A stretch of DNA of 64,000 bases from Flammulina velutipes. Taxonomy: Eukaryota > Basidiomycota > Agaricomycetes > Agaricales > Physalacriaceae. This document shows, piece after piece, positions 43,672 to 55,675 of this stretch (within the stretch, counting starts at the first letter, position 1; each line of letters opens with the position of its first letter). The translations under genes and the position numbers were made by a program. Location: assembly GCA_011800155.1 (NCBI GenBank), contig CM022371.1, forward strand, positions 1,798,001-1,862,000, given 5' to 3'. The notes beneath the pieces are model-generated. The model searched no databases, was not told where the DNA came from, and worked only from the letters and a program-made list of their open reading frames with translations.

Positions 43672-45900
43672 TCACGTAGGGCGTCTCCTCTCAGACGACG
43701 CACCCCTTCTCTCCGCTGCAACAGCAGCAGCATGAATCGTCATATGCTCATCAACAACCGCGTCAGGCGTCTCCGCCCGTTTCTCGGTACTGCCGCTCCT
43801 CGCGGAATTGTCATTTCCTTCACTTCGTGCATATCCATTTCGCGTCAATCCCTTGCCCTCCGGTAGCTCCTCCGGACGCTCCATGGCGAGTGCGTCCCGC
43901 AGCCTCTTTTCCACTTCCTTTATTCGTTTGGTCTTGGAACTGCCCCGGCCAATGAAGACAGCGGAGCCAATTCCACACAGGAAGCTGAGAGGAATGAGAG
44001 AACCAGTTGTCCAAGCGGGCCGTTGGAAGCTGTATACTGGTCACTTGAATGCCAAGATATGAAGTTCAAAGACGTACCGATTTAATCCCCACATACAGCC
44101 GCACAAGAGTATCTGAATAAGTCGGTTAATCGTCGTTACCTACCTAGGTCTTGGAAAGCGTACCTGGAAGAATGAATTCCCGTCATTCAATAAGCATATC
44201 AGTAGAGCGGTGCTAGAAGGAGGCGTCAGACAGTCATGCTAACCACTGCGGCCAATGCTCACTTGATAGGAAAGGCCTGCAAATGTCGTCAGTAAACCAC
44301 CACCAACGTGAATACTTAGTTTAATGCTTACCCGATGTGTTGCAGTACCATGAGGTCGATACCATGTTTGATGATGCTGAAACTTCAATTGCTCTTGAAT
44401 GGACGTTAATTGAGTACACATAAGGGGGCCAGCGGGCACATACGTCGATGCAAGTCGTGTTCCTCCTTCTCGGACATTACATGAACATAATTCGGATCGT
44501 AAGCTGGATCCGGAAGGTCATCCTCGTCGAACAAAGGTGGCAAACCGGCCTTGGCCCGTAGTTGACGAGTTCTCCTTTTATAGTGCCAGATCTTGTATAT
44601 GCGGTATGTATCCAGTACTCGCGATGGAATCAATCCTATACCGGTAACGGTGAAGAGACCTGGGTGCCGCCTATGAGGCCGTCAAACATACGGGCTATGA
44701 TCGGACTACGCACCATTTGTCACCTGGGAGCTAACCTCGACCCAGAAACCTTGCAGGTCAGCATTATGGAGATTGATGATTTTGAGGAGGAAAATGACGA
44801 TAGCAGCGCCCCAGAAGACTGAGATATTTAGCTACAGAAAATGACAGAAAGTAAGACGGAACTACTCACCCACAAGAAAGCCATAAATACCCGTTATGAT
44901 CTAAGACTGATGAGCGCATGTCAAACGTGACAAGAGAGAACTTACACCCATTGCTAAAATAAGATATGCGTCAAAGGCTTGACGATAGAGGGTGTATACA
45001 AATACCCACGAGTTTTCAAGAACGACCAAACGCCTCGGAGACTGCGTCTGATTTTAGACGGGCGCTTGAGGACATCATTAACATGTCGGTCAAGCGAGTC
45101 GTCGTAGACGCGGTCCCCGCGCTCTTTGTCTTCAGCTGTTTCATCCGGTGTGTCTCCTAGAACGACGACCGGTTTTCGTGAATACCATGACAAGGGCGGT
45201 CTGCGGAACTGTCAGCGGCTTTGTTAGGATCTGATGAAAGGGAGGGAAATACATGAGAATAGAATTTGCGGCGTTGGTAAGGTTAGAGATAGTGGCAACC
45301 TGCGGATCTATAGAGGAGTTGGTCGGACAATAGTAGACGGGGTGAAGAATAGGACTGACCAATAACATCCAAATGTTCGACGATATCATCGTGGTGATGC
45401 TCATCGAGTGGGTCCATGGATTGGTAGCTGGCCGCCTCCTCTTCTGAGCGAAGGCTGAGGGCGCTGCCGATAAGACCAGGCTCTCCGTCTGAATGGACTT
45501 GGATGTCTGTGGTCTGCCCTTCGAGCGTGACGACGCCGTCGACTGCACTGAAGCGTGTGGGAGACACCGTCCTGCGGCTCTGAGCAAAAGACGCTGTGCT
45601 GGGTTCATTGCGTAGGATGGGAGCCGACTGTGGCGCAGACAACGACATGCAGTGTTCTTGTACTCTGCTGCCTGCTCTCGCTCTTCTGAGCGTTGGCGGG
45701 ATCAAGTTGGTCGTTGGGGGCGATTCGATAGGTGGTGATCCTGGCGCGGACGTTGGTGCATTAGCGTGCTGTGGCTCTGGTGAAGAGGCATGCTGGCGAA
45801 AGATGTTGGAAAGAGTGCGAGGCTGGTCTCCAGCGCTGACAGGCCTGTCGCTTTCGCTGAGCGTCGAATACTGGCGACGCTTTATCCTTACAGAAGGCAT
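43672..45900 (-). CDS. DUF2985-like multi-pass membrane protein
   Basis: Multi-exon gene of about 570 residues, probably a fungal DUF2985-type membrane protein. The N-terminal third from ATG 45900 (MPSVRIKRRQYSTLSESDRP) is Ser/Pro-rich. It is followed by VATISNLTNAANSIL and a charged cytosolic block (DDSLDRHVNDVLKRPSKIRR). Hydrophobic exons then encode ITGIYGFLVVFWGAAIVIFL and FTVTGIGLIPSRVLDTYRIY. The conserved loop YKIWHYKRRTRQLRAKAGLP with PDPAYDPNYVHVMSEKEEHD is distinctive. The last membrane part contains ALLICLLNDGNSFFQILLC and WGLNRFQRPAWTTGSLIPL. The C terminus is charged. Transport or scaffolding function is not known for the family. Confidence 0.75.
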
Positions 45901-46462
45901 TTTGAAGAGAGTCGTCGACGACGAGGCCAAGCAGAAAAGCAAAGTCGAATGGTTCGCGGTGGTTCAGAGTAAAGTCACGGCAGGCCTAAATTTAGGGAGT
46001 TACCCCTGCAGCGCCATTGACATCATTCTTCGTCCATTGACTCTTTCCTAGCATTCGTTTCGATTAATCATAAAATACGATACACTATGCCACCTTTGAA
46101 ACATCCTCGTATCTCTCTGAATATTGGTAGCATTGGAGAGCTGCCGACCTGCTGCCTCGCTCAGTTTCGTTTATATAAACGAGGCTGGCCTTGCGCAAGC
46201 AGTCGATCTCAAAATTATCGGCCTGGGCAATACCACCACTATCATCCGGCCATCCAAGGCGTTTCGTGCTTTTTGGATGAGTTCTAGCCAACAACTGATG
46301 ACAATTATACCAAACTTTATTCGCCCGATATTCGCGAGCGGAGGACGCACGCGTGAGAGTCGGTGTTTCCGTGCCGATATCCGTCATCTCGACGTGTCTT
46401 GCTACTTTCATTCATTCCATTCATTCAACTCTCTTTGCTTCACTTAATTCTCTTCTCAAGCT
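45901..46462. other. Divergent region upstream of MFS gene
   Basis: About 0.56 kb. A plus-strand frame (46124-46447) contains SLSFVYINEAGLAQAVDLK and an overlapping frame starts at ATG 46087. I could not join them into a recognisable protein, and the minus strand is open too. Possibly a small gene, a leader exon, or chance. Confidence 0.35.
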
Positions 46463-48174
46463 ATGCCTAGCGTTGAGAGAATTGTATTTCTCTCCTTGGT
46501 TCTGGATCTCTTTGCTTTCACCATCCCGCTGCCCTTGTTTCCACGCCTAATAGAGTGGTACACCGTCGTGCGTTCTCCGAAAGTACCATGTCTTCCTATC
46601 TCAGCATCCTGCTAGAGAGAAATAACGGACAGTAACGGATTCCTTGCTCGAACACTGGCCTTTGTATCCCATGTCCGAAGCTTTCTCTACAATCCACAAA
46701 CAAATATTAATTCGGAGCGATGGGATATCGTCCTGTTAGGTACGCTTGTCTATAGGATTCGCATATAAACTAACGTGCGTAAAGGAGGACTGCTGGGCTC
46801 AGTATTCTCGTACGCCATTCCATACCAACCTGACCATGTTCAACTTTCTCACACCCACTTAGAACTTTACAATTCCTCGTATCTCCCAAGATAGGCTCAC
46901 TATCAGACAAGTATGGCCGGAAGCGCATACTTATCCTAACAATGATGGGCAACATTTTGTCTGCCCTTGTCTGGATCAAGTCTACCACCTTCGCCACATA
47001 CATGCTCTCCCGCGTCATTGGTGGCCTTAGTGAAGGGAACGTGCAACTCGCCATGTAGGATCACTCGACACATCTACTATCATAAACATACTTACTTCTC
47101 TATTCAGTGCTATCCTCTCTGACATAACAACTCCGGCCAACCGCTCAAAAGCCCTAGCGCACGTTGGTATCGCATTTGCTATCTGTTTCTGTGTCGGACC
47201 TCCCGTTGGGGCCTACTTTGCAACAAAACCACTCCCTCCATCCATTGCCGAAAACACCTGGCTCGGAGACCTCAACGTCTACGCAGCACCCGCCATCTTA
47301 ACACTCATACTCTTAACAGCCGAAACAATATTCCTCATCGTCGCCCTACCAGAAACACGCGGACGCCCAAACACAACCGAGAAAAAAGACCTCAAACCAG
47401 CCGCAAAGAAAGCCTCCATTGACAAACGCATCCAAATCCTCAAGTCCCTCCGCCGCCTCCACTTCCTCTTTCTCGGAATCTTCTCGGGAGTGGAGTTCAC
47501 ACTCACCTTCCTCACATTTGACTGCAAGTAGCCCCACATCAGTGTCATTACCCCAGAAAGTTCTCACCTCGCCCGTAGTGTTTGACTGGAACAATAAACA
47601 GAATGGTATGCTCATTGGGTCGATCGGGATAATCAGTGCTCTGCTTCAGGGTGGATATGTGCGCCGTGCGACTTCGAAGGTCGGGGAGGGGCTCATGGCG
47701 CGTCGGGGCGTGCACGCCTGTGCATTCGGGCTCGTCCTCCTCGCACTGCTCCCCCATTTTGTCACGAGCAGGCCGACGCTGGCTCTCCGCCTGCTCCAAG
47801 GAGCAGCGGTGTGTATGGCGTTCACGTCGTCCACTGTCGTGAACTCTCTCACCGCTTTTGCTTCGCTTCAATGCGACGAACCGGCGTTTGACCCAGTGAC
47901 GGGTAAGACTGTCAAGGAACATCCTCAACTCGCCAAAGGCAAGGCTCTGGGAAACTTCAGGTCAGCTGGCCAGCTTGGACGCGCTATTGGGCCTCTTCTC
48001 GGTACGCCGTTCGTTCGTTCTTATCTCGCTCTCGTCCTCATGGAACTCGTTCTCTCCGCAGCATGTGCATCGTATTGGACCGTCGGACCTTCCTACACAT
48101 ACGCAGCTGGTGCCCTATCAATGTTCATCTTAACAGCAGGCATGAAAAAGATCGCAGCAACTAAATCAACATAA
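46463..48174 (+). CDS. Major facilitator superfamily transporter
   Basis: Twelve-helix-type MFS transporter of about 480 residues in about six exons. Start at ATG 46463 (MPSVERIVFLSLVLDLFAFT). Helix 1 continues with IPLPLFPRLIEW. The conserved loop between helices 2 and 3 reads GSLSDKYGRKRILILTMMGN, matching the MFS G-x-L-S-D-x-x-G-R-K signature of the DHA1 group. Later segments: YMLSRVIGGLSEGNVQLAIA, VGIAFAICFCVGPPVGAYF, ILTLILLTAETIFLIVALPE (the PETRG end of the first half), FLGIFSGVEFTLTFLTF, and GMLIGSIGIISALLQGGYV. The best resemblance is to MFSD10/tetracycline-transporter-like proteins. Substrate cannot be told from sequence. Confidence 0.88.
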
Positions 48175-48460
48175 GTTAACCAGTTTAGTTGTTGTAAAGG
48201 AAAGTAGGAATAATATTGCAATCCATGACGAGTCTGTAACCTATGTATGGAATTAAGATAGTTCGCCTGCTCTAGTGGACGTTGGACTATATAGTCCTAT
48301 TAAATATGTCCCCGTCCATTTCCAGGCAGTTCTATGCGAATGTGGTGGAGGAGTGGTTTTAGAGGTCGACAGATGCATCGTCATAAATACGCAATGGGTA
48401 TCTGATGAATAGTATGTCTCTCGTCCATCTAAAAGGAGTGCGTGTCGTCGTTCAAAGTCC

Positions 48461-50078
48461 CTATGCATCGCGGTGGTGAGAGGAACTACGGGATCGCGAA
48501 TGGTGGGACGCCGGTGTATCACCACCAAACTCTATGAGAGTTCCATGCTCCGCGGACCTGGAGTTTGAAGACCCTTCGCTACCCTGCTCAGATGCGCCAC
48601 TAGAATTGTAATAATCCTCTGCCCGCTGTTTCTGATCTGGCCGTGTCTGTGAAGCACGCGACTGTGGACGGGAGAGCAGCGGGACGTGCGGAGAATAGGA
48701 AGGGGGTGCAGACCCCAGTTCAACATCCTGCGACGGCGTGAAGATAGCGGGGAGGAAGAACAGGACGCCTCTGCTGTATCTTTGGCGGCGATTTCGGGTA
48801 GGAGCGCGTCGACCGCTATCATCACGATCCTCTCTGAAACCAGTCATGACAGCTACACGATTTCGTACACGTTGGAAGGCGCCCATTATCGTACTTGAAC
48901 TCGAAGACCGACCAAATTGATCGTTAGACGACTCGGAGGATGTGGGTGAGGATGGAACATCAACGGGTAGAATGACAGGCATAGTCTGTTCAGTGGGAGA
49001 TGCCGAACCGTCCGACGAAGATGATCCAAAATGCCAGTGTCCACCAGAGCGACGCGGTAAGAGAACCTCATAGCCTCCCGCACGGCCAAGTCCATAGCGT
49101 CCTCTTTGTTTTCCTGGGTAGACAAACGAGATTGCTCCGATGATCAAAACAACCAGACCGATCCACATGAGAATCTTTCCCCAATGGTTGAGGAACGCAA
49201 TGAAACCCGCATCATCTGCATGCCAACTGCTGCCGTAAAAGTGGGAGAAGAACGAGTTGGGTGCCTCGCCCTCTTTCGCGTTCTTGCCATAAAGGGACTT
49301 TGGAAGGATCCGGATGGGGTCGCTCTGAACCGCAGCATGCGACGCAGTAAAGATGCTGTACTGGGCGGAAAGGAACATGGGCCCGGTTGAGAACATGACA
49401 GTGGGATAGTTGAGCACCCAGGAGTGATCAAAGGTAGTCAATCCGTGTATGACCTGGGCAAGGAAGGGATGGCCTTTCTCTGCGAACATGAGATCGTTGG
49501 ATATGCCGACTGGGATTGTCTTGGGAAGGATAACCGGGTAGACGAGGAGAGGGTCGAGTGCACGGTGGCAGCCAATGTCGAGGTCAAAGTAGACACCGCC
49601 ATAGTGGTGGAGGACAAAGTAGCGGATAGCATCTGCACGCTGGATGGGATATGTGTAGTCGTTGAAGGCGTCCAAAAACCACGGATAGAACTCTGCAATG
49701 AACTCGCGCGAGCTGTTGTCCGTCCAGAGCATGTATTCACTGGCGAAAAAAATCAGACAAGGCGAGAGAGATGGAAGAGACAACGGACTAGTCTGGCATA
49801 AAGTCACGGCATTCCTGGGAAATGGGACGCCACTTTTCTGGAAGGGAGTCTGTGCGCCATGTCTGGTGGAGGATTCGAGGGATGCGTTCTATCTGGCCGT
49901 GTTCTGAGCCGTTCCAGCGCTCGTGGGGAGCGAGAAGAGGCACTTGGTCCTCTGAGATGTATGCACTGGGGTTGATAGCAAGATAGTATGTGACTGAGCT
50001 GAGGACGACGACGGTGCCGACAAGGAATAGTGCGAGAATGGAAAGGAAAATGCACAGCGGACGACGACGAGCTAACAT
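48461..50078 (-). CDS. SUR1: GT32 glycosyltransferase, MIPC synthase-like (Sur1/Csh1)
   Basis: Golgi type II membrane glycosyltransferase of family GT32, similar to the catalytic subunit of mannosyl-inositol-phosphoceramide synthase, which adds mannose to sphingolipid headgroups. Two exons, about 520 residues. Near ATG 50078 lies a signal anchor (PLCIFLSILALFLVGTVVVL). The GT32 core follows: RIPRILHQTWRTDSLPEKW, then LWTDNSSREFIAEFYPWFLD, then RADAIRYFVLHHYGGVYFD and DLDIGCHRALDPLL. The last two hold the metal-binding DxD motif. Near the C-terminal side a second membrane segment (ILMWIGLVVLIIGAISFVYP) precedes a long Ser/Arg-rich cytosolic tail, as in Sur1-type proteins. Substrate assignment is by family. 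Confidence 0.88.
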
Positions 50079-50163
50079 GATGATGGTAGAGAGACGAGGA
50101 GAGCCAACTGTGAAGCCGGGTAACTATTCCGAAATCGGCACTCGTTGGATAATCATCGTTACA

Positions 50164-51694
50164 TTACCCGACATTGTACTGCTCAATACTCTGCTCATAT
50201 ACTCTAACTAGCAGCCACTCCAGCGTGTCAACAGACTCTGATACAACCCCGTCGTGCCAATCCCGCCCAATCATCCGCAACGCCCGCATAGCTTCGTTCC
50301 AATCAGCCCTCGACCAATCCTGACCACGCCGTGCGCCACCTCCAGAATACGCTGGCCGCAAAAATACGTCCAGCCTCGGGCTCGTCACCAGACACCGCTT
50401 CTTACCATCCAGATACTGCAAACACTCCGACGCAGACCAGTCTCTTACCGCCTTTCGGTTCTTTTGCCACTCGGGGGCATACCGCGAAGGCAGCTCACCG
50501 CTCGCTAAGAATCTCTTGATCTCGGCCCCTCCAGCCATGTTCACAATCTCCTGCAGCAGAGTCGTAAAATGATCCAGCACCTGCTTGTGCAAGTCATCGC
50601 GAACGTCAGATCGTGTCATCACCAGCCCATGGTTTGGCGCATGGTCCACGTCCATAGCATCGTCCGAATCCACACTGGTCGTTTCACCGTCGTCCGAGAT
50701 ACGTGTCTTTCCGTTGAAATGCGCATGCTCCCCTTGGAATAGCCCTTCGTCTATTCCCGCTCCAAAGATAGCTCGCATCAAGTAGCGGCTGCTCCACTCT
50801 CGCCGCTCGCCTGTTTCGTTCTCGATTGTTTCTAAAGCCAAGATGAGAACGGAGTGGCACCACACACACATACGTACTTACCTATATTCTCGGACTGAGC
50901 TTCGAAGCAAAGATTGTAATCCCCGCTCCATAAGATCGTTCGCCGCAGCCTCGCAAAGTATAGACAGCAGTCCAAGATCAGATAGTCGTTCAGCCGGTCA
51001 TGCGGAACCTACTCGCTCTCTTCAGCATCATGGCCGTGTAAGGCATCCATATGACTGACCTCATCACCCGTTTTGACGCGCCAATTGCCCGACTTTCGCG
51101 TCGTCTCCGCAGATGCTTGTCCACGAACCTTGTTGTGGTCTCGCGCCTTCTTTAACAGCCACGAAGACGACGTCGACGCGAACCATCGCAATTCTGGGTT
51201 CTTCTTGTGACTGATAATCGCCTGTTCATCAACAACTGCCCACAAGTACGCGGCGCGACGCGACTCACCCATCTAGCTCGGTGATAACCACGCCAGGGAC
51301 AATAACAACAACCGGCGCATTGTACCGCTCCGCATCCGTCACGAATTGTACCAGCGCGTTAAAGTGATGAAGAAGAATGTTCGTGTCCAAGACCAGGAAA
51401 GTCGCTAGCTCTGATAGAGGTGCCTAGTATGCAATCAAGAAATTGTGGCGGCGTGTGGCGCGTAGTAGACCTTACCTGCATTTCGACATCCTGATTGGCG
51501 ATTTCGTTGAATCGTTCAAGAGTAACATCATTTATCTTGTCCTCCAAGTTGCTGGTAGAAGCAACGGGCGAATGCAATGAATCTGGACACGACGAGGGTC
51601 GGTGCGTAACTTTCTTTGAAAGACAAGTTGGACTCTTACTGTGAGGAGGACGTCCAGGAGGAATGGAATGGCTATACGATTTAGGAAAAGACAT
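50164..51694 (-). CDS. SWT1: Swt1-like PIN-domain endoribonuclease
   Basis: Homologue of Swt1, a PIN-domain endonuclease that works at the nuclear pore in mRNA quality control. Five or so exons, about 435 residues. After a basic Ser/Pro-rich leader (MSFPKSYSHSIPPGRPPHSK), the PIN domain is rebuilt over several exons: FLVLDTNILLHHFNALVQFV, then APVVVIVPGVVITELDGQKN, then NDYLILDCCLYFARLRR, then LWSGDYNLCFEAQSENIE. The acidic residues expected of an active PIN nuclease (Asp in LDTNIL, Glu in TELDG, Asp in NDYLIL, Asp in SGDYNL) are all present. The C-terminal region is helical and matches Swt1 in layout. An upstream non-coding exon is possible: a GTGCGT donor lies just before ATG 51694. Only 86 bp separate it from the GT32 start. 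Confidence 0.85.
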
Positions 51695-51953
51695 ATGGAA
51701 GGCGGACGCACCTTTCAGAGAGTTCTCGCTAATTTATGGTGACGGTTCAAAGACAAGAGATGTTATTTAGAAATTCACACGACATAATAGCAACATAATA
51801 GTTTCCGATGTATTTGTTCATCCCTTCGTTGGATCTATGCTGTAAATGCGATGCGTGGAGTATACATTGAGAGCATGTATGTAGTGTAAATATGTGCATG
51901 AGAAGTTAACGAAAAAATAAGGATATAAGTCACCAAACCGGTATATGCAATGG

Positions 51954-54252
51954 CTATGAAGCAGCGATGGCGAACTTCTTGACGGGTGGTGACCCAGAAA
52001 GAGTGTCTTCGACCTTACGCTTGATGCCAGCCACTCTGGAATTGGGAGAGGGTGTGGGCGATTGTCTCTTGAGACCTGAGGACGGTGGCGTGCCCTCTTT
52101 CACAAAACGTTCCGGGGTACCAGAACGACTACGCGGTTGACCAAGGAGCCTTGAAGCCAAACTATTACTGGACGTCTCGGCATGACAAGTAGCATGATAT
52201 ACCTAAGACGTAGGTTAGCAGTGGACCCCAGCTTTGACGATGATTACTTACTCGTCCATCCTTTATTACTGCATTCTTCCACACCCAATCTTCGTCGTCT
52301 TCAATGAATTCAGACTTGAGCGTTTCCTTACATATGGGACACGCAATTAATTTGGCCTCATCTCCAGGTGGAACGGTGACAAAAAGTGCTCGTAGCTCGG
52401 CATCTCGCTTACTGCGCTCCGCGGCCGCTACAGCTGTAGCAGACAACCGTCTAACACCTGCCCGCCCTTTGCCCTTGACGTCCATGGTGTCGTTGACCCA
52501 GTCCTGAAACGAATGAATTACATGTACCATTGTGAAGACCGTGGTAACTTACCTCAACTGCGACAAACCAACTACGACTGTGACCACGACCCAAGTTCTC
52601 GTTCACCTTGCGATTCTGCCTAAAATGCATGTCGAGATGTTCTTGCCGAGATTTCTTGCCAATCGGTGTATTAGGATATCGAAGTCCACATTGCCTACAC
52701 TGGAGAGAGTCTGCGGCGTATAATAGCTCAGCGATAGCAGGCGTCGATCTAATCAAAAATTAGACAACACCATGTTTTGCAATCAGATAGACGCACCTTG
52801 TAATGCCAGCTGTTGATAGTTGAACGTCATGCAAAAGTATTGATTCCATGTAGGCCCTCGCGGCATCGTGCTCAAGAGAAACGTCTGCGGATTCAGTCTC
52901 AATGTTATCACGGGTATCATGCGCTGAGTTATCGACTGGAGTTCCATTCTTTGAGGCTACAACACCCGCTTTCATTAACGTCGATAACAATGCAGAGAAG
53001 TCTGGCGCCGCCGATGGCACAGGAGTAGACGTAGAGGGAGCTAATACAGAGTTCGGAGTCGGGGCCTGCATTGGTACAGGCTCGGGAGGAGGATACACGG
53101 AACGAGACGACGACGGAAATGATGCCGGCGGAGCGGTCCATGAAGGAGCTTGAGGAGGTGGCGCTTGAGGACTGGCGGGTTGTACTAGGGTGCGAAGTTG
53201 ATTGAGAATTTGCTGTAATTCAGGTTGCGATACTCCAGCCTCAACGACACGGCGCAACTGTAGGGTGTCAGATTGATTAAAAGATATGCCAATTTGTCTC
53301 ACCTGTTGTAACACGGCGACGTGTTGCTGAGAAGCAGCGTCGTACGGGTTGCTCTGAACTGCGCGTTCCTTTTGACCTAGGGCGAATTCCAGTTCACTGA
53401 GCACCTGTGTCTTGGTAGGTCCGCGGGACGCAGACGCCTTGAAGGAATTGAGTCTCACTGCAACAAGAAAGGTATTGATACATACCGAAGAAGAGCCACC
53501 ATCACCCCATACACCACGTTCTATCGCAACTTGAGCGGCCACGCCGAAGAGTTCCTTGCGGTTCGGAGCACCGGATCGCCAGGTAAGGAGAAGCTCTTCC
53601 ATTTTGCTTCGAGTGGGTAGGTCGACGGCGTGGTAGGCATCGAGAAACAGAGGTATAACGAAGCTGGCAAAGTGTCGCGCGTAAGGATCGAAGATGTTCT
53701 TGGAAATCATATCAAGCAGATAAAAGGCAGGCAATTTCATCCACGGAGGCACCTGGTTTAGATGAGTCAGCAGTCCACGGATTGACGAAAAGGGAAGAAA
53801 TCGTGCTGGCGCATCTATAGCGGCGGTACGACGCCAAAGGGTACTTTTATGCCTCAAATGTAACCAAGTAAAGCTATAGTACTAGTACACTAACAGGCGA
53901 GCAATCCCATCCAACCAGCAACCGTGACACGTCCTTCGCAACGATGGAGAACAATAGACAAGCGACTCACCCGTTGTATGTGCAACTGGAGGCATTCCGA
54001 GACGATTTCGGCGTAGCGCGAGTACTCATGAGCGAGCATGGAAAGGTTCTGGATGATGGGCCGCGAGTTGACAGTGAGGTCGGCCAGCCTGGCAGAATAC
54101 TCCCTACGAAATGAGTGCGGATCCATAAAATAAACAGGCGCCACTGGGGGCTGCTGGTGGTAGTAGGATCCATACACAGACGGTGCAGCGAACGCTGGGG
54201 CGGGATATGACTGGGCACCGTAGTAGCTCTGAGGTTGCTGGTAGACAGACAT
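51954..54252 (-). CDS. PCF11: Pcf11-like cleavage and polyadenylation factor
   Basis: Subunit of cleavage factor IA, which binds the RNA polymerase II C-terminal domain and couples 3' end formation to termination. About eight exons, roughly 640 residues, start at ATG 54252. The CID domain is clear: FRREYSARLADLTVNSRPII, then MLAHEYSRYAEIVSECLQLH, then VPPWMKLPAFYLLDMISKN and FVIPLFLDAYHAVDLPTRSK. A Gln/Pro-rich middle follows. The C terminus has two zinc-binding parts: CRQCGLRYPN with QEHLDMHFRQNRKVNE, and CPICKETLKSEF with VYHATCH. A Ser/Pro/Lys-rich tail follows. All Pcf11 modules appear intact. It is divergent from RPL9, with a 0.6-kb shared upstream region. Confidence 0.93.
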
Positions 54253-54841
54253 GAATGGCGACTTATGAGGGACCGCTGCGACCAACGACGAGTATATCTA
54301 ATTGGTGGTTCACCCCGACGCTGTACAAGAAAAACCAACAGGAAACTGCGCAACGAGCAAATGGTAGTATCGAATGAAGAGTGGCTTGGGGCTGACAACG
54401 CCATTTGATCTCTTTAAAGCTCCGTCTGAATATTCTCGGCATCACCGGCATCATTGTGGCCGTACCACTTTGCCATCGCGTTTCAGCTTATTGTATGCCT
54501 ATACTATCCATAGCTTATTGTATTGAGATGAGATACGAACAAAGCCCACCAAATGATCAGTTTGAAGGAGCGAAATTGTCGGAAGGATGAGCGTGGGATT
54601 CACTTACCTGATCAGGCCAAATCGCCCTGTGAGCAGTCATCAATTTTGAACACTCCATCCGTCGACACTCAAGAATCACCTCAAGGTATGTCCGCCCTCT
54701 GCGCTGCCCGTTCGATGTTCGCATTCGCTTCTGGTGTCTCTGGGCGTCCTGGAGATACCATACACGCCCCAACATTCTCCCCAAATTCGCTGGATTCGAA
54801 CGGTGCCATCCGGATAACTTTGGACTGACCATCGCCTCCAG
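54253..54841. other. Divergent promoter of PCF11 and RPL9
   Basis: About 0.6 kb. The plus-strand frame at 54553-54828 lies just before the RPL9 start and may be untranslated leader. No RNA gene is evident. Confidence 0.45.
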
Positions 54842-55564
54842 ATGCGGGACGTACTCCAGACAGAAGAACTTGAAGTTCCAACGAACGTTGAGGTCACCAT
54901 CAAGTCCCGCCTCATCGTGGTCAAGGGCCCCCGCGGAACCCTCACCAAGAACGTCCGCCATGTTAACATGGACATCCGATTGATCACCGGCAAGAAAACG
55001 AAAGTGACTCTCGCTGTCTGGGAGGGAGGCCGCAAACACGTCGCCTGCCTACGGACAATCAAAAGTCTTATCACCAACATGATCACTGGTGTCACCAAGG
55101 TGCGCAATCCATCCTCAAATTTTATCGGATCCTTTTCTCAACCGTCTTAGGGCTTTGAATACAAAATGCGCACGGTATATGCCCATTTCCCCATCAACTG
55201 CATTATCCAGGACGGTGGCCGGGCTGTGGAGATCCGTAACTTTTTGGGTGAAAAGGTGCGTCTATAGGATGGGTCGGAGACTTTGTATTAACCTACGATA
55301 GACTGTCCGACACGTAGCAATGCTGGACGGTGTCACCGTGGCGGAGTCAAAAGCGCAGAAGGATGAGCTGATTCTGCTAGGCAACGACATTGACAACGTT
55401 TCTCAGTCTGGTGCGCCAATCTCATCTGTCCGTGTGTTTCTTTGACTTATGCCATTACAGCTGCATCTATCCACGGTGTCTGTCGTGTGCGGAACAAGGA
55501 TATCCGAAAGTTTTTGGACGGTATCTACGTGTCGGAGAAGGGTGCTATCAAGGATGCTGAGTAA
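54842..55564 (+). CDS. RPL9: Ribosomal protein L9 (uL6)
   Basis: Cytosolic large-subunit ribosomal protein uL6. Four exons of about 190 residues, with GTGCGC/GTGCGT donors. Start at ATG 54842 gives [20 protein letters not shown]. Conserved blocks: [20 protein letters not shown], then [59 protein letters not shown] and [20 protein letters not shown]. These follow yeast Rpl9 throughout. Ends at TAA 55562-55564. Strong, growth-linked expression is expected. Confidence 0.96.
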
Positions 55565-55649
55565 ACTATGAATGTTGTACTGCCCTTTCTATATGACGCT
55601 ATGATATGCTCCGCCACACATCAAATTGAAAATAAAGCGCCCAAAGGTG

Positions 55650-55655
55650 CACGTG
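55650..55655. promoter_or_regulatory. CACGTG palindrome upstream of SDT1-like gene
   Basis: CACGTG 20 bp before ATG 55676, in the context GGTGCACGTGTGAC. Candidate bHLH-factor site; the position close to the start suggests it could also lie within the leader. Confidence 0.35.
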
Positions 55656-55675
55656 TGACTCTCAACCTGACCATC

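Noticed and set aside
54557..55039. 160-residue minus-strand open frame opposite RPL9
   Set aside because: It is antisense to the first exon of a highly conserved ribosomal protein; the high-quality codons of RPL9 explain its openness.
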